In this document: positions 15,133 to 15,241 of the stretch, piece by piece
How the letters are laid out: each line of letters begins with the position of its first letter
Numbering within the stretch: the first letter of the stretch is position 1
DNA from: Coemansia sp. RSA 922
Taxonomy: Eukaryota > Kickxellomycota > Kickxellomycetes > Kickxellales > Kickxellaceae
Reading direction: 5' to 3'
Length of the DNA: 15,241 nucleotides
Assembly (NCBI GenBank): GCA_027577415.1
Contig: JANBQS010000575.1
Location: 1 to 15,241 of the forward strand
Notes under the pieces: generated by a model
The model's database searches: none
Told to the model about the DNA's origin: nothing
The model's input: only the letters and a program-made list of their open reading frames with translations
Position numbers and translations under genes: made by a program

Positions 15133-15241
15133 ATGAGCACTCTCGGGGCGATCACGGGCCAGACGTATTTTGGCAAGTAATCGCGGGCGATGGCTGGCTG
15201 ATAGCGGCAACTCCCCTCTCTCCCCCCATGTGTTTCAGGGA
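15133..15241 (+). CDS. Possible 5' end of a further gene: first exon and intron, cut by the window end
   Basis: An ATG at 15133 opens MSTLGAITGQTYFGK. Its frame is closed at once by TAA unless a GTAATC donor at 15177 is used. A matching intron is visible: 15177-15238, 62 nt, with CTGAT branch-like sequence, a C/T-rich tract and TTTCAG at 15233-15238. Splicing keeps the frame open to the last base. Alternatively, an upstream ATG at 15036 opens a frame that stays open to the window end with or without this intron (MPEYPRLGKKKRKRN..), reading through a poly-A tract. I prefer the shorter start because of its context and the promoter-like sequence before it. No family can be named from 15 residues. 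Confidence 0.35.
15177..15238 (+). other. Candidate first intron of the right-edge gene
   Basis: GTAATC donor, GGCTGATAG branch-like site, then a run of pyrimidines from about 15211 and a TTTCAG acceptor three bases before the window end. The form is typical of the short introns elsewhere in the window, and the pyrimidine tract is stronger than theirs. Confidence 0.4.

Overview
The window looks like nuclear DNA from a fungus. It carries short GT..AG spliceosomal introns, closely packed monocistronic genes in both orientations, and orthologues of typical fungal proteins: tropomyosin, a Slt2/Mpk1-type MAP kinase, Mediator Med8, GPI2/PIG-C and a membrane-anchored glutaredoxin. Gene density, divergent proteins and simple gene structures would fit an early-diverging lineage (Zoopagomycota/Kickxellomycotina or similar). 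That placement is a guess from style and was not tested. No bacterial operon, CRISPR array, rRNA, convincing tRNA or mobile element was found.

Layout, left to right. (1) 1-2585, minus: the 5' part of a very long gene open to the left edge. It has an N-terminal DMAP1-binding domain and a long disordered linker, so it is probably the start of a DIP2/Mug62-type protein whose adenylation-like domains lie outside. (2) 3503-4117, minus: Mediator subunit Med8. (3) 4417-5240, minus: three-exon tropomyosin of exactly 161 residues. (4) 5688-6611, plus: purine nucleoside phosphorylase, divergent from tropomyosin across a 447 bp promoter. (5) 7093-8298, minus: a signal-anchored protein with three tandem glutaredoxin domains. 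(6) 8596-10040, plus: two-exon TEY-type MAP kinase, divergent from the glutaredoxin gene across 297 bp. (7) 10189-11373, minus: GPI2/PIG-C. (8) 12805-13512, plus: an unrecognised, disordered, basic protein with 12 SP/TP sites, behind a TATA promoter and a 1.4 kb upstream region. (9) 13513 to the end: mostly empty. The last about 110 bases look like the first exon and first intron of another plus-strand gene cut by the window edge.

The genes are ordinary fungal housekeeping and signalling genes and do not form one pathway, although tropomyosin, the cell-wall MAPK and GPI-anchor synthesis all bear on polarised growth and wall building. The points most worth following are the triple glutaredoxin, whose middle domain has lost its catalytic cysteines; the CDK-site-rich unknown protein, with two ACGCGAAA (SBF/MBF-like) sites one helical turn apart in its upstream region; and the probable truncated gene at the right edge. 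I saw no clear multi-gene novel system.
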